This document shows, piece by piece, positions 15,556 through 22,475 of a DNA stretch of 23,646 bases. Location of the stretch: contig JACQCJ010000068.1 in NCBI GenBank assembly GCA_016201685.1, forward strand, positions 1 to 23,646, in the 5' to 3' direction. Under the pieces are notes generated by a model. It made no database searches. It saw only the letters and a list, made by a program, of their open reading frames with translations, and was not told the DNA's origin. Each line of letters opens with the position of its first letter. The stretch's first letter is position 1. The stretch comes from Candidatus Peregrinibacteria bacterium (GTDB lineage: Bacteria > Patescibacteriota > Gracilibacteria > Peribacterales > Peribacteraceae). The position numbers and the translations under genes are program-made.

Positions 15556-16746
15556 ATGCGCGTTACGTACGTCGCCCACACCCGCTTCCCCACCGAGAAG
15601 GCCCACGGCTTCCAGATCGCGAGTATCTGCGGCGCGCTGGCGCACCTCAGTCACGCGGTCACCCTCCTCACGCCCAAAGTCGCGAATGGCATCACGCACG
15701 ATGCGTTCGACTACTACGGGATCGAGCGAAACTTCGAGGTTCAGCAACTCCCCAGCTTCGATGCGCTTTCATCGTCACTCGTTCCCGGTTCTCTCGCGTT
15801 CCTCGTCTCGATGGCCTCGTACCGTCGCAGACTTCGCGAGTATCTCTCTCGCCATCGATCCGATCTCTTCTATGCCCGTTCGCCGTCGGTTCTGCCGCCG
15901 CTCCTCGCGAGCGGGATTCCCGTCATCCTCGAGCTGCATACGCTGCCACGGAGATCGAAGCGGCGCTTCGTAGCGCTCTGCAATCGCTGCGTGCGCGTCG
16001 TCTGTCTCACCTCCCCCATGCGGGACGCTCTCGTCTCTTGGGGGGTCGATCCTTCGAAGATGATTGTCGAAGCCGATGCCGTGGATCTCTCGCGATTCGA
16101 GCATCTTCCTTCGATGGATGAGGCGAAGGAGGAATGGGATCTTCCATGCGATGTTCCCATCATCGGCTACGTCGGATCGCTCGTGACGCAGGAGAAAATC
16201 GAGAAGGGTGTGCGCGAACTCCTCGATGCGTGTGCGATTCTTCATGACCGAGATCGACGGTTTCGCCTCTGGATCGTCGGCGGACCGAATTCGGCGATTG
16301 ATCGATTGAAACAGCATGCGGTCACGCAAGGTCTCGAACATTGCGCGCGCTTCGAAGGATCGATTTCTGCAACGCGCGTTCCCTCGGCTCTCGCCGCGTG
16401 CGACATCTGCGTTTATCCTGCGCCACAATCCTCGCATCCGTATTTTCAGCGCGACACGTCTCCGCTCAAGATGTTCGAATACCTCGCCGCGCGCCGTCCC
16501 ATCGTCAGCGCCGATCTCCCGCCGCTTCGCGACATCGTCGACGAGGACATCGTCCGGTTCTGCCGCCCCGGCGATCCCCAGTCACTCGCCCACGCGATCA
16601 TCGACGTCCTCGATCATCCGTCCGAAGCTTCCATGCGAGTCCAATCCGGTTGGGAAGTGGTCCAGCACCACTCGTGGGAGGAGAGGATGGAGCGGGTGTG
16701 GGATCAATTGCAATGTAGGAGTGAGGAATTTCTTGACAATCGATAA
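15556..16746 (+). CDS. GT4 family glycosyltransferase
   Basis: A 396-aa retaining glycosyltransferase of the GT-B fold. The N-terminus (MRVTYVAHTRFPTEKAHGFQ) has the first beta strand and donor/acceptor loop typical of family GT4. The C-terminal domain begins around IIGYVGSL, contains LWIVGG, ACDICVYPAP and a DTSPLKMFEYLAARRPIV segment that corresponds to the Ex7E sugar-nucleotide site (Asp in place of the first Glu), and ends with a HHSWEERME-type helix. It likely adds one sugar during synthesis of a lipid-linked or surface glycan; donor and acceptor are unknown. The ATG at 15556 matches a leaderless promoter. It is followed 25 bp later by a small membrane protein. Confidence 0.9.
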   Translation: MRVTYVAHTRFPTEKAHGFQIASICGALAHLSHAVTLLTPKVANGITHDAFDYYGIERNFEVQQLPSFDALSSSLVPGSLAFLVSMASYRRRLREYLSRHRSDLFYARSPSVLPPLLASGIPVILELHTLPRRSKRRFVALCNRCVRVVCLTSPMRDALVSWGVDPSKMIVEADAVDLSRFEHLPSMDEAKEEWDLPCDVPIIGYVGSLVTQEKIEKGVRELLDACAILHDRDRRFRLWIVGGPNSAIDRLKQHAVTQGLEHCARFEGSISATRVPSALAACDICVYPAPQSSHPYFQRDTSPLKMFEYLAARRPIVSADLPPLRDIVDEDIVRFCRPGDPQSLAHAIIDVLDHPSEASMRVQSGWEVVQHHSWEERMERVWDQLQCRSEEFLDNR

Positions 16747-16771
16747 GCATGCAAGGGAGGATGCTTCTCCT

Positions 16772-17137
16772 ATGGCTGACACTTCCCCGGATGAACCCCC
16801 CAAGATCGATTCGCCCGAGCAGCCGGTTCAAAGGCAGCCGATCCAACTTTCTTTGAACACCAACAGAGCAGGTCCGCTCAAGGTGCTGGGAGCGATTGTC
16901 GCGCTCTTTGCCGCGTACGGGCTCGGGAAGATGCAAGAACGTCGCGATTCTCAGCATGCAAGAGCGACGTTCGAGATTGTGCGAAAGAGCGTCTCGGATC
17001 AAGTGCTCGAGAAGATCAAAGAGGTGAGTGAACGCCAAGCCAGTCCGCAAGAAACGATTGCTCAAAAGAGATTCATCGGCGAATTGGTGATCTGCAGTTT
17101 ACGGAATGACAAGAGAGCCCAAGAGCTCGCGCCGTGA
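16772..17137 (+). CDS. Small single-TM protein of unknown function
   Basis: A 121-aa protein: a Pro/Asp/Glu-rich N-terminus (1-33), one TM helix (about 35-52, PLKVLGAIVALFAAYGLG) and a charged helical C-terminus with coiled-coil character. I do not recognise the family. GGGAGG (16755-16760) is a plausible ribosome site 11 bases before the ATG, one of few in the window. It lies in the loop of a possible hairpin (AAGCAT 16746-16751 / ATGCTT 16761-16766) that could mask it. TTGACA is present at 16733-16738 at the end of the preceding gene, but no -10 stands at the right distance. It could be cotranscribed with the glycosyltransferase. Confidence 0.7.
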   Translation: MADTSPDEPPKIDSPEQPVQRQPIQLSLNTNRAGPLKVLGAIVALFAAYGLGKMQERRDSQHARATFEIVRKSVSDQVLEKIKEVSERQASPQETIAQKRFIGELVICSLRNDKRAQELAP

Positions 17138-17147
17138 AGTTTCACGG
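17132..17147. terminator. Hairpin overlapping the stop of the small TM gene
   Basis: CCGTGAA-GT-TTCACGG is a perfect 7-bp dyad spanning the TGA stop (17135-17137) in the 33-bp gap between convergent genes. There is no T-run, so factor-dependent termination or 3'-end protection is more likely than intrinsic termination. Confidence 0.4.
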
Positions 17148-17170
17148 GATTACTTCTGATTCGTTGTGGC

Positions 17171-17416
17171 TTATCCGTTCTTCATCTTCAACATCAGAAT
17201 GAACGCGGCCATCAGAAAAGTAATGCTGCTCATGATGACCAATGAAGCACTTTGTATTTCCACGCCATAGACGATCCACAGGATCTGCCCGGAGAGGTTG
17301 ATCAGCGTCCACGAGAGTGCAATGTCCTTCGTCGATCGTGTCCTCCACGATTTGATCACCTGCGGCAGCAACGAGATGGCAACCAACGATCCGGCGATGA
17401 AACCGATGAGTTCCAT
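17171..17416 (-). CDS. SemiSWEET / PQ-loop family membrane transporter
   Basis: An 81-aa protein of three TM helices (about 3-20, 37-52, 57-77), the size of a bacterial SemiSWEET half-transporter, which works as a dimer. The PQ motif (P18-Q19) sits at the end of helix 1 in SLLPQVIKSWRTRS, followed by STKDIALSW and LINLSGQILWIVYG, with N40 and W48 in the family pattern. SemiSWEETs move mono- or disaccharides down their gradient. In this locus it may bring in sugar for glycan synthesis, though solute specificity cannot be read from sequence. It starts at the ATG at 17416 and is divergent from the cupin gene. Confidence 0.88.
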   Translation of the reverse strand: MELIGFIAGSLVAISLLPQVIKSWRTRSTKDIALSWTLINLSGQILWIVYGVEIQSASLVIMSSITFLMAAFILMLKMKNG

Positions 17417-17425
17417 GACATCTCG

Positions 17426-17431
17426 AGCATA
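17426..17431 (-). promoter_or_regulatory. -10 box of the SemiSWEET gene
   Basis: Read on the minus strand, TATGCT (17431 to 17426) is the same hexamer as at the 15556 gene. The predicted start near 17419 leaves a 3-nt leader before the ATG. Confidence 0.45.
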
Positions 17432-17468
17432 ACCTCTTTGCTACTTCTGCTGCGAGCATTTTCAAAGC

Positions 17469-17496
17469 GTGACATTTTGTCACCTCTTGCTAGAGT
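17469..17496 (+). promoter_or_regulatory. Cupin promoter with overlapping palindromic operator candidate
   Basis: GTGACA (17469-17474, one mismatch to TTGACA) and TAGAGT (17491-17496, preceded by TGC) are 16 bp apart. Seven bases after the -10 lies 17503, the A of the cupin ATG, so the transcript would be leaderless. The -35 is the left half of a perfect 15-bp palindrome GTGACA-TTT-TGTCAC (17469-17483) lying between the divergent SemiSWEET and cupin genes, a good position for a repressor site controlling the cupin and possibly both. Confidence 0.6.
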
Positions 17497-17502
17497 TCTC
17501 AC

Positions 17503-17913
17503 ATGGAACAGATTGTCACCATTACAAAGGGCCCCCTTGCCTACGCCCTCTTCTTCCCCGCCGATCTGCCGGTGAAGGACGTGCAGTTCCTCACGCAGCA
17601 GACGGATGATTTCCAAGTCGGAATTATGGAACGTCCTGCAGGCTACGAAGTAAAAGCACATCAGCATCCTCCGGTGGAACGGCATCTGACCTCCACAAGC
17701 GAATTCCTGTACATCGAGAAAGGGAAAGTCGAAGTGACGGTCTTCGACGAAGAATGGAACGAATTCGGCTGTCAGACTCTCGCATCGCGCTGCTTCCTCC
17801 TCTTCCTGCGGGGCGGACATCAGCTTCGAATGCTCGAGCCGACGCGCATGATTGAGGTGAAACAGGGGCCGTATCCGGGCGATGGGAGCGCCAAGGTTTT
17901 TCGAGAGTCATGA
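17503..17913 (+). CDS. Cupin-fold protein of the sugar-cluster type
   Basis: A 136-aa single-domain cupin. Motif 1 is KAHQHPP (H53, H55) with E68 in SEFLYIEKGKVEV. Motif 2 is RGGHQLRML (H106). The C-terminus QGPYPGDGSAKVF is like that of small cupins found beside nucleotide-sugar and LPS genes. The conserved His/Glu set suggests bound metal. Family members may be epimerase- or dioxygenase-like, or purely binding proteins; the reaction cannot be named from sequence. The ATG follows a leaderless promoter. It is separated by only a 7-bp repeat array from the aminotransferase gene, suggesting a role in making or sensing the same sugar. Confidence 0.85.
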   Translation: MEQIVTITKGPLAYALFFPADLPVKDVQFLTQQTDDFQVGIMERPAGYEVKAHQHPPVERHLTSTSEFLYIEKGKVEVTVFDEEWNEFGCQTLASRCFLLFLRGGHQLRMLEPTRMIEVKQGPYPGDGSAKVFRES

Positions 17914-17926
17914 GAGCTTCAGAGAG

Positions 17927-17989
17927 GTATTTGGTATGTCGTATATGGTATTGCGCATACCACATACCAAATACTACATACGATATACT
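17927..17989. repeat. Nine consecutive heptamers forming an inverted repeat; last unit is the DegT -10 box
   Basis: Four units of form GTATNNN (GTATTTG, GTATGTC, GTATATG, GTATTGC; 17927-17954) are followed by five units of form NNATACN (GCATACC, ACATACC, AAATACT, ACATACG, ATATACT; 17955-17989). The two halves are mutually inverted, with a perfect 13-bp dyad (17927-17939 with 17962-17974). The array exactly fills the gap between the cupin gene and the next promoter, and its final unit contains TATACT. Confidence 0.9.
17984..17989 (+). promoter_or_regulatory. -10 box of the aminotransferase gene; leaderless start
   Basis: TATACT at 17984-17989 predicts initiation at 17996, the A of the ATG. 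It is the last heptamer of the repeat array, so the repeat itself supplies the promoter. Confidence 0.6.
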
Positions 17990-17995
17990 CGTCCC

Positions 17996-19105
17996 ATGCC
18001 CATTCCCGTCAACGAGCCCGTCATCACCGCGGAGGCGAAGAAGTACGTGAACGAAGCGCTCGACGCGGGCTGGATCTCGTCGGCGGGAAAGTACATCGGA
18101 TTGTTTGAGAAGGAATTCGCGAACTTCCTCGGTGTGAAGCACGCGATCACCGCCTCGAACGGGACTGCAGCGCTTCATCTCGCGCTCCTGGCACTGGGAA
18201 TGAAAGAAGGAGATGAGGTGATCGTCCCCGCGTTCACGATGATCGCGAGCGTGGATGCCATTCTCTACACCGGCGCCACTCCCGTGTTCGTGGACGCCGA
18301 TCCGGAGACGTTCAACATCGATGTGACGCACATCGAGGCGAAGATGACAGCGCGAACGAAGGCCGTCATGCCCGTGCACCTGTACGGCCACAGCGCGGAT
18401 ATGGATCCGATCCTCGCGCTCGCCAAGAAGCACAATGTGAGGATCATCGAAGATGCGGCAGAAGCGCACGGCGCTCGTTACAAGAGCAGACTCTGTGGTT
18501 CGATGGGCACGATCAACTGCTTCAGTTTCTATGGCAATAAGATCATCACGACGGGGGAGGGCGGCATGGTCGTGACGGATGACGATGTGCTCGCCGCGCG
18601 CACGCGCGCCCTCAAAGACCTTGCACACGTCCCGGGGCGGCGATTCTGGCACGAAGAAGTCGGCTACAACTACCGCATGACGAACCTCCAGGCGGCGTGC
18701 GGACTCGGTCAACTGGAACATGTTCAGGATTTTCTCAAGACGAAGAAATGGATGGCAGAAGCGTACGCGAAAGGTCTTTCTGGTGTTCGAGGATTGCGAC
18801 TTCCCATCACGAAGTCCTATGCCGAGAATGTCCATTGGATGTACGCGGTCGTGGTCGAGAATGATTGTGCGCTCTCGCGCGATGAACTTTGCAAGCGATT
18901 GGCGGAACACGGCATCGATACGCGACCCTTCTTCTTCTCCGCGCCCTCCATGCCGTTCCTCTCGGGCTTCGCGCAGGGGGAATCTTTCCCTGTCGCAGAA
19001 GATCTCTCACAGCGCGGGTTCTACCTCCCTTCCGGCCTCGCGCTCACCTCGGATCAACTCGATGCCGTCTGCAGCGCCGCTCATTCGATCCTCGATGCCG
19101 CATAA
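17996..19105 (+). CDS. DegT/DnrJ/EryC1/StrS sugar aminotransferase, perosamine-synthase-like
   Basis: A 369-aa PLP-dependent aminotransferase. Landmarks are SNGTAALHLAL (54-64, phosphate binding), EVIVPAFTMIAS (74-85), IEDAAEAHGA with D153 (contacts the PLP ring nitrogen), and FSFYGNKIITTGEGGM, where K182 forms the Schiff base. This last segment and the overall length resemble GDP-perosamine synthases, which aminate a GDP-4-keto-6-deoxymannose; a different 3- or 4-keto sugar is possible. It would supply an amino sugar for the surface glycan made by the neighbouring glycosyltransferases. No nucleotidyltransferase or 4,6-dehydratase is in the window. The start is fixed by the leaderless promoter. 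It overlaps the following GT2 gene by 11 bp, so the two form an operon. Confidence 0.93.
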   Translation: MPIPVNEPVITAEAKKYVNEALDAGWISSAGKYIGLFEKEFANFLGVKHAITASNGTAALHLALLALGMKEGDEVIVPAFTMIASVDAILYTGATPVFVDADPETFNIDVTHIEAKMTARTKAVMPVHLYGHSADMDPILALAKKHNVRIIEDAAEAHGARYKSRLCGSMGTINCFSFYGNKIITTGEGGMVVTDDDVLAARTRALKDLAHVPGRRFWHEEVGYNYRMTNLQAACGLGQLEHVQDFLKTKKWMAEAYAKGLSGVRGLRLPITKSYAENVHWMYAVVVENDCALSRDELCKRLAEHGIDTRPFFFSAPSMPFLSGFAQGESFPVAEDLSQRGFYLPSGLALTSDQLDAVCSAAHSILDAA

Positions 19106-19877
19106 TATCCGCCTCGTTTCGGTTGTTCTCCCCACCTACGACGAGCGGGAGAACATCGTCCCTCTCCTCGAGGCGATCCATCGAGTCGTTCGAGAGCCCC
19201 ACGAGATCATCGTCGTGGATGACAATTCTCCCGACGGCACATCGAAGGCCGTCTCGGATTTCATCCGCGGTCATGGCGCCTCCTTCGTCCGGCTCGAGAC
19301 GCGACTCTCCGATCGCGGCCTCACCAAGAGCATCCGCCGCGGGATCGAGCTCGCCAAGGGCGATACCGTCGTGTGGATGGACTGCGACTTCTCCATGCCG
19401 CCGGAGAAGCTCCCCGAGCTCCTCGCGAAGGTCGAACAAGGAATCATGATCGCGGTCGGCTCGCGCTTCGTCGCGGGCGGCAGCACCAAAGACTTCGACG
19501 CCGGCGGCGGAAAACAGGAATCCATGCTCGTGATCCAGCTCAGCCGTTTCCTCAACTGGCTCACTCGCGTCACGCTCATCCGCACCTTCCACGATTACAC
19601 GAGCGGCTTCATCGCCGTGCGCAGAGAAGTGCTCGAGAGCATTCCTCTCCGGGGAGACTACGGCGAATACTTCATGGATTTCATCGTCCGGGCGTCGCTG
19701 CGGGGATACACCTTCGTGGAAATTCCCTACGCGTGCATCCCGCGGCGGGCGGGGGAGACGAAGACGGGGGGGAGTCTGCGGATGATTTTCCGTCGCGGGA
19801 TCAAATACCTCGTCGTGCTTGGGCGGTTGTGGATGCTGAAGCTTGGAATTTTGTGTGGGAGAGGAAAGGGGAGATGA
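19095..19877 (+). CDS. GT2 glycosyltransferase, DPM1-like (polyprenol-phosphate glycosyltransferase)
   Basis: A 260-aa GT-A-fold enzyme resembling dolichol-phosphate mannose synthases. It has VVLPTYDEREN (10-20), VVDDNSPDGT (40-49, D42 and D43 binding the nucleotide), a metal-binding DxD-type MDCDFSMPPE (95-104), and GSRFVAGGS. There is no long C-terminal membrane domain; a hydrophobic/basic segment near the end (RGIKYLVVLGRLWMLKLGI) probably docks on the membrane. The expected reaction is transfer of a sugar from a nucleotide donor to polyprenyl phosphate, giving a lipid-linked donor for extracytoplasmic glycosylation. It starts within the aminotransferase gene (11-bp overlap) and converges with the SGNH gene. 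Confidence 0.9.
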   Translation: MPHNIRLVSVVLPTYDERENIVPLLEAIHRVVREPHEIIVVDDNSPDGTSKAVSDFIRGHGASFVRLETRLSDRGLTKSIRRGIELAKGDTVVWMDCDFSMPPEKLPELLAKVEQGIMIAVGSRFVAGGSTKDFDAGGGKQESMLVIQLSRFLNWLTRVTLIRTFHDYTSGFIAVRREVLESIPLRGDYGEYFMDFIVRASLRGYTFVEIPYACIPRRAGETKTGGSLRMIFRRGIKYLVVLGRLWMLKLGILCGRGKGR

Positions 19878-19909
19878 GGTCAACGAGAACAAACGACCAA
19901 AGCAACGCA

Positions 19910-20932
19910 TCACTCCCGTATCAACTTCTCATGCTTGAGCATGTCCGCGATGATCGCTGCCGCCTCTCCTGTGGTCTTGGCGCTCGGGTGGACCGTATCC
20001 CAGCCGAGCGTTTCCGCCTGATTGCCGAACACTTCGTAGAGATCGAGCACGCGGAAGCCATGCGCTTCGGCGAGCGCACGCACCTTCGGACGGAACGGAA
20101 AGTGCAGTTCCTTCTCCGGCCAGAGAACGAAGAGCCGGGGAAGATGACGGGGGAGGAGGGCCACCAGACGATCGAGCGTCTTTGCGTATGACTGGAAATT
20201 CTCCGGCTTGGTCGTATCCGAGAAAACGTCCTGTCGAAACGCCACTTCCTGTTGCTGCAGATTGTGCTGTTCCTCCCGCGCGCTCACGAACTTCCTCACC
20301 GCCCGGTAGAAGGCGCTGTGGAGATCGAGCCAGCATTTGCCCGGGATGAAGGAGAGGATGCCGGTTTCGATGGGGTGGCAGACTGGAGGGCCCTCAAGGT
20401 CCTTCGAACCACGGGGAACGATGTTCCCGCGCGCATCGATCACCCCGGGCACCAGATCCCGCAGATCGTTGAAGTAGAAAATGATCACGAGGGTCGAGGG
20501 ATGCAGCTTGGCGATCTTCTGCGCGTATGTCGCTGTTTCCTGTCGCAGGTTGTAGCCGGGAACGCCGGAATTCAGGACGTTCTCCTTCCCGCCCAGCAGA
20601 TCGGAGAGGCGCGAGGCGATCGTCTGGTCGTCCTCGAGTCCGTACCCGAACGCGATGGAATCGCCCAAGATCGCGATCGTCTTCTTGGCGGGATCGAGCT
20701 CTGGCGAGCGGAACCCTTGGCTGTTTGTGGTCACCGTGGACCGGTACGCGCTCGCGTGCAGCAGGGGTTTCAGCTCATAGCCGATCTCCGGATTCTCGCT
20801 GCTGCGGTAAATCTGAGGCGGCACGGGATGTCCCGCTTCGATGCCCGTTCCGCGCAGCGTGATCTCGCCGAGCGCGAAGAAGACGAGGACCGTCCCGATC
20901 ATGAGGCCGGTATTGATCACGATATTCCGCAT
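19910..20932 (-). CDS. Membrane-anchored SGNH/GDSL hydrolase
   Basis: A 340-aa protein with an N-terminal signal anchor (about 6-24) and a complete SGNH domain. Block I is LGDSIAFG (G90, D91, S92 nucleophile), block II SGVPGYN (122-128), block III FYFNDL (N155), block V WDTVHPS (D312, H315). The domain should face outside the membrane and act as an esterase or O-acetyltransferase on glycan or lipid. It may remove or add the acyl groups placed by the MBOAT/SGNH pair upstream; that link is inference. The start ATG at 20932 has an almost leaderless -10. A CATGCT-TG-AGCATG dyad (19930-19943) lies in its last codons. It converges with the GT2 gene, 32 bp away. Confidence 0.9.
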   Translation of the reverse strand: MRNIVINTGLMIGTVLVFFALGEITLRGTGIEAGHPVPPQIYRSSENPEIGYELKPLLHASAYRSTVTTNSQGFRSPELDPAKKTIAILGDSIAFGYGLEDDQTIASRLSDLLGGKENVLNSGVPGYNLRQETATYAQKIAKLHPSTLVIIFYFNDLRDLVPGVIDARGNIVPRGSKDLEGPPVCHPIETGILSFIPGKCWLDLHSAFYRAVRKFVSAREEQHNLQQQEVAFRQDVFSDTTKPENFQSYAKTLDRLVALLPRHLPRLFVLWPEKELHFPFRPKVRALAEAHGFRVLDLYEVFGNQAETLGWDTVHPSAKTTGEAAAIIADMLKHEKLIRE

Positions 20933-20943
20933 GCGAACGCTCG

Positions 20944-20968
20944 CATTCTAGAGCATTCTCAACATTCT
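20944..20968 (-). promoter_or_regulatory. SGNH gene promoter region with three phased CATTCT repeats
   Basis: Read on the minus strand, TAGAAT (20950 to 20945) is a -10 that predicts a 6-nt leader before the ATG at 20932. CATTCT occurs at 20944, 20954 and 20963, spaced 10 and 9 bp, that is, on one face of the helix. The repeats could form an activator or repressor site. Confidence 0.4.
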
Positions 20969-21085
20969 CACGACATGCGCAGAGCTTCCTGCGTGTCCGG
21001 ATGAAGGAATGCCGAGGATCGACGCGGGAACGTTCGAGAGTTTGTTCCGGGCGGCGGAGCTTGTCAGGAGCACACGGAATCATTC

Positions 21086-21113
21086 TTGACACAGGAGGCA
21101 AAAAGACTACCAT
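21086..21113 (+). promoter_or_regulatory. Promoter of the small gene at 21120; leaderless
   Basis: TTGACA (21086-21091), a 16-bp spacer and TACCAT (21108-21113) form the best two-part promoter in the window. Seven bases on is 21120, the A of the ATG. The promoter is strong support that the short gene is real. Confidence 0.65.
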
Positions 21114-21119
21114 GGAGAT

Positions 21120-21326
21120 ATGGAAGAGAACCCTCAACAGAAAGAAAAGGCAACGATGCAAGATGTGTTTGCAAAAATGCAAACGCTCGGCATTGAAGGC
21201 TGGTCTTCAACAGGAAAGTTCACTCCCGATGATCACATGGGGCATTTAGCTGTTATCGAAGCGCTCATGAGTGCAAGGCGAAGCGCTGCCCGGCAGCTTT
21301 CTGGTGGACATACAGGTGACGTATAG
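21120..21326 (+). CDS. Small soluble protein of unknown function
   Basis: A 68-aa protein, charged at the N-terminus (MEENPQQKEKATMQ) with a probable helix at about 12-23, a Gly/Ser/Thr loop and a second helix at about 38-60. No TM segment or signal peptide is seen and I do not recognise the family. The evidence for the gene is the clear TTGACA/TACCAT promoter that points exactly at its ATG, and its isolation between two opposing genes with no overlap. It converges with a GT4 gene and ends 15 bp before that gene's stop. Confidence 0.6.
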   Translation: MEENPQQKEKATMQDVFAKMQTLGIEGWSSTGKFTPDDHMGHLAVIEALMSARRSAARQLSGGHTGDV

Positions 21327-21338
21327 CCCTGATGAAAG

Positions 21339-21356
21339 GTCTCATTTGAGTGAGAC
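21339..21356. terminator. Hairpin between convergent genes, overlapping the GT4 stop
   Basis: GTCTCA-TTTGAG-TGAGAC is a 6-bp dyad that contains the TGA stop (21342-21344) of the minus-strand glycosyltransferase and lies 12 bp after the small + strand gene. There is no T-run. Confidence 0.35.
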
Positions 21357-22475
21357 AAGCAATGCTTCATACACCTCCCCATACCTCTCCGCAATTTCCT
21401 TCCAATCATACCGCTGCGCATTCGTTCGTCCTGCTTCGGTGAGGCGTGTGCGAAGTGAAGCATCGTCGAGGAGCGCTCGGAGGTGGGCGGCGGCCACGGG
21501 TGGATCGTCGGGTGCGACGAGGATGCCCGTTTCGTTGTCGTGGATGATCTCCGGAATGCCGCCGACTCTCGTCGCGAGCACGGCACAGCCCGCGGCCTGC
21601 GCCTCCAGGAAAACGTTCCCGAGCGCCTCGCTGCGCGAGAGTCCGCAGAAGATTTCCGCCTGGGCGAATTCCGCGTACACGGCGGGAATGGCGATGTAAC
21701 CGAGGAACCGTACACGGTTCAGGATGCCAAGTTCGCACGCGAGAAATTCGAGAGTACAACGCTGCGATCCGTCACCGACGATGTGTAGGTCCGTCTCTTC
21801 TCCAGAATGTGATTGAGGCAATCGCATGAGCATGGCAAACGCGCGCAAGAGGGTATCAACGCCTTTCATCGGTTCGAGACGCCCGACGTACAGAATTCTT
21901 CCTTTTCGCTTGGGATAGCGACTGCATGCCTCTTGAATCAATGCCAATGAGACCCCGTTGGGGATGAGCGTGACGTCATTGCGACCGTACTGTTTGGCGC
22001 GGCGGATGAGCGCTTCGCTGATGGCCGTGATCGCGCGGGGGGATCGATGAATGGGACTGAGGAGGAAGCGCGCATTCGTGCTTTGGAGCGTGAGGAGGCG
22101 CCTGGCCCCGGGGACGATCCATCGGCAAAGAATGAGCGCGAGTCCGGCGTACGATTCCAGGACAGCGTGCACGATCCGCGGACGGAAGCGCCGGGCGGCG
22201 AACGGCGCAAGCAGCGGGAAGAGCAAAGAATCGAATCGGCATCCAAGCCCGATGCGGACGAGGAGCACGCCGCCGGGGAGGCGGTCGCGCTTCGGCAAGG
22301 CGCGTTGCAACCGAGCCGTGAGGATGATCATATCGAAGCGCGGCTGCAATTCGCGAGCGACTTCTTCACTGCACGCTTCGGCGCCGCTGCGAAACGGCGT
22401 GGCGAAGGTGGAGAGAATGACGATGCGGGGACGTGAATGTGCAATGGACCCTTCGGTGAAACTCAGGATAGGCAA
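21342..22475 (-). CDS. GT4 family glycosyltransferase without an ATG start
   Basis: A GT-B-fold enzyme of about 377 aa. The N-domain starts at RPRIVILSTFATPFRSG. The C-domain has RILYVGRLEPMKGVDTLLRA, LHIVGDGSQ and SRSEALGNVFLEAQAAGCAV with the Ex7E pair that binds the donor sugar. No ATG or GTG lies in frame before the first beta strand. The nearest candidates are TTG codons at 22475 and 22499, both within or next to a 7-bp repeat array, so the first ~15 residues would be repeat-encoded. I use 22475 provisionally. It lies downstream of, and in the same direction as, another GT4 gene and probably acts in the same glycan pathway. Confidence 0.85.
   Translation of the reverse strand: MPILSFTEGSIAHSRPRIVILSTFATPFRSGAEACSEEVARELQPRFDMIILTARLQRALPKRDRLPGGVLLVRIGLGCRFDSLLFPLLAPFAARRFRPRIVHAVLESYAGLALILCRWIVPGARRLLTLQSTNARFLLSPIHRSPRAITAISEALIRRAKQYGRNDVTLIPNGVSLALIQEACSRYPKRKGRILYVGRLEPMKGVDTLLRAFAMLMRLPQSHSGEETDLHIVGDGSQRCTLEFLACELGILNRVRFLGYIAIPAVYAEFAQAEIFCGLSRSEALGNVFLEAQAAGCAVLATRVGGIPEIIHDNETGILVAPDDPPVAAAHLRALLDDASLRTRLTEAGRTNAQRYDWKEIAERYGEVYEALLVSLK

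Noticed and set aside
16733..16772. TTGACA-based promoter for the small TM gene
   Set aside because: The only -10-like hexamer at leaderless distance (GATGCT, 16760-16765) is 21 bp from the TTGACA, too far for a normal promoter; a GGGAGG ribosome site suggests cotranscription instead.
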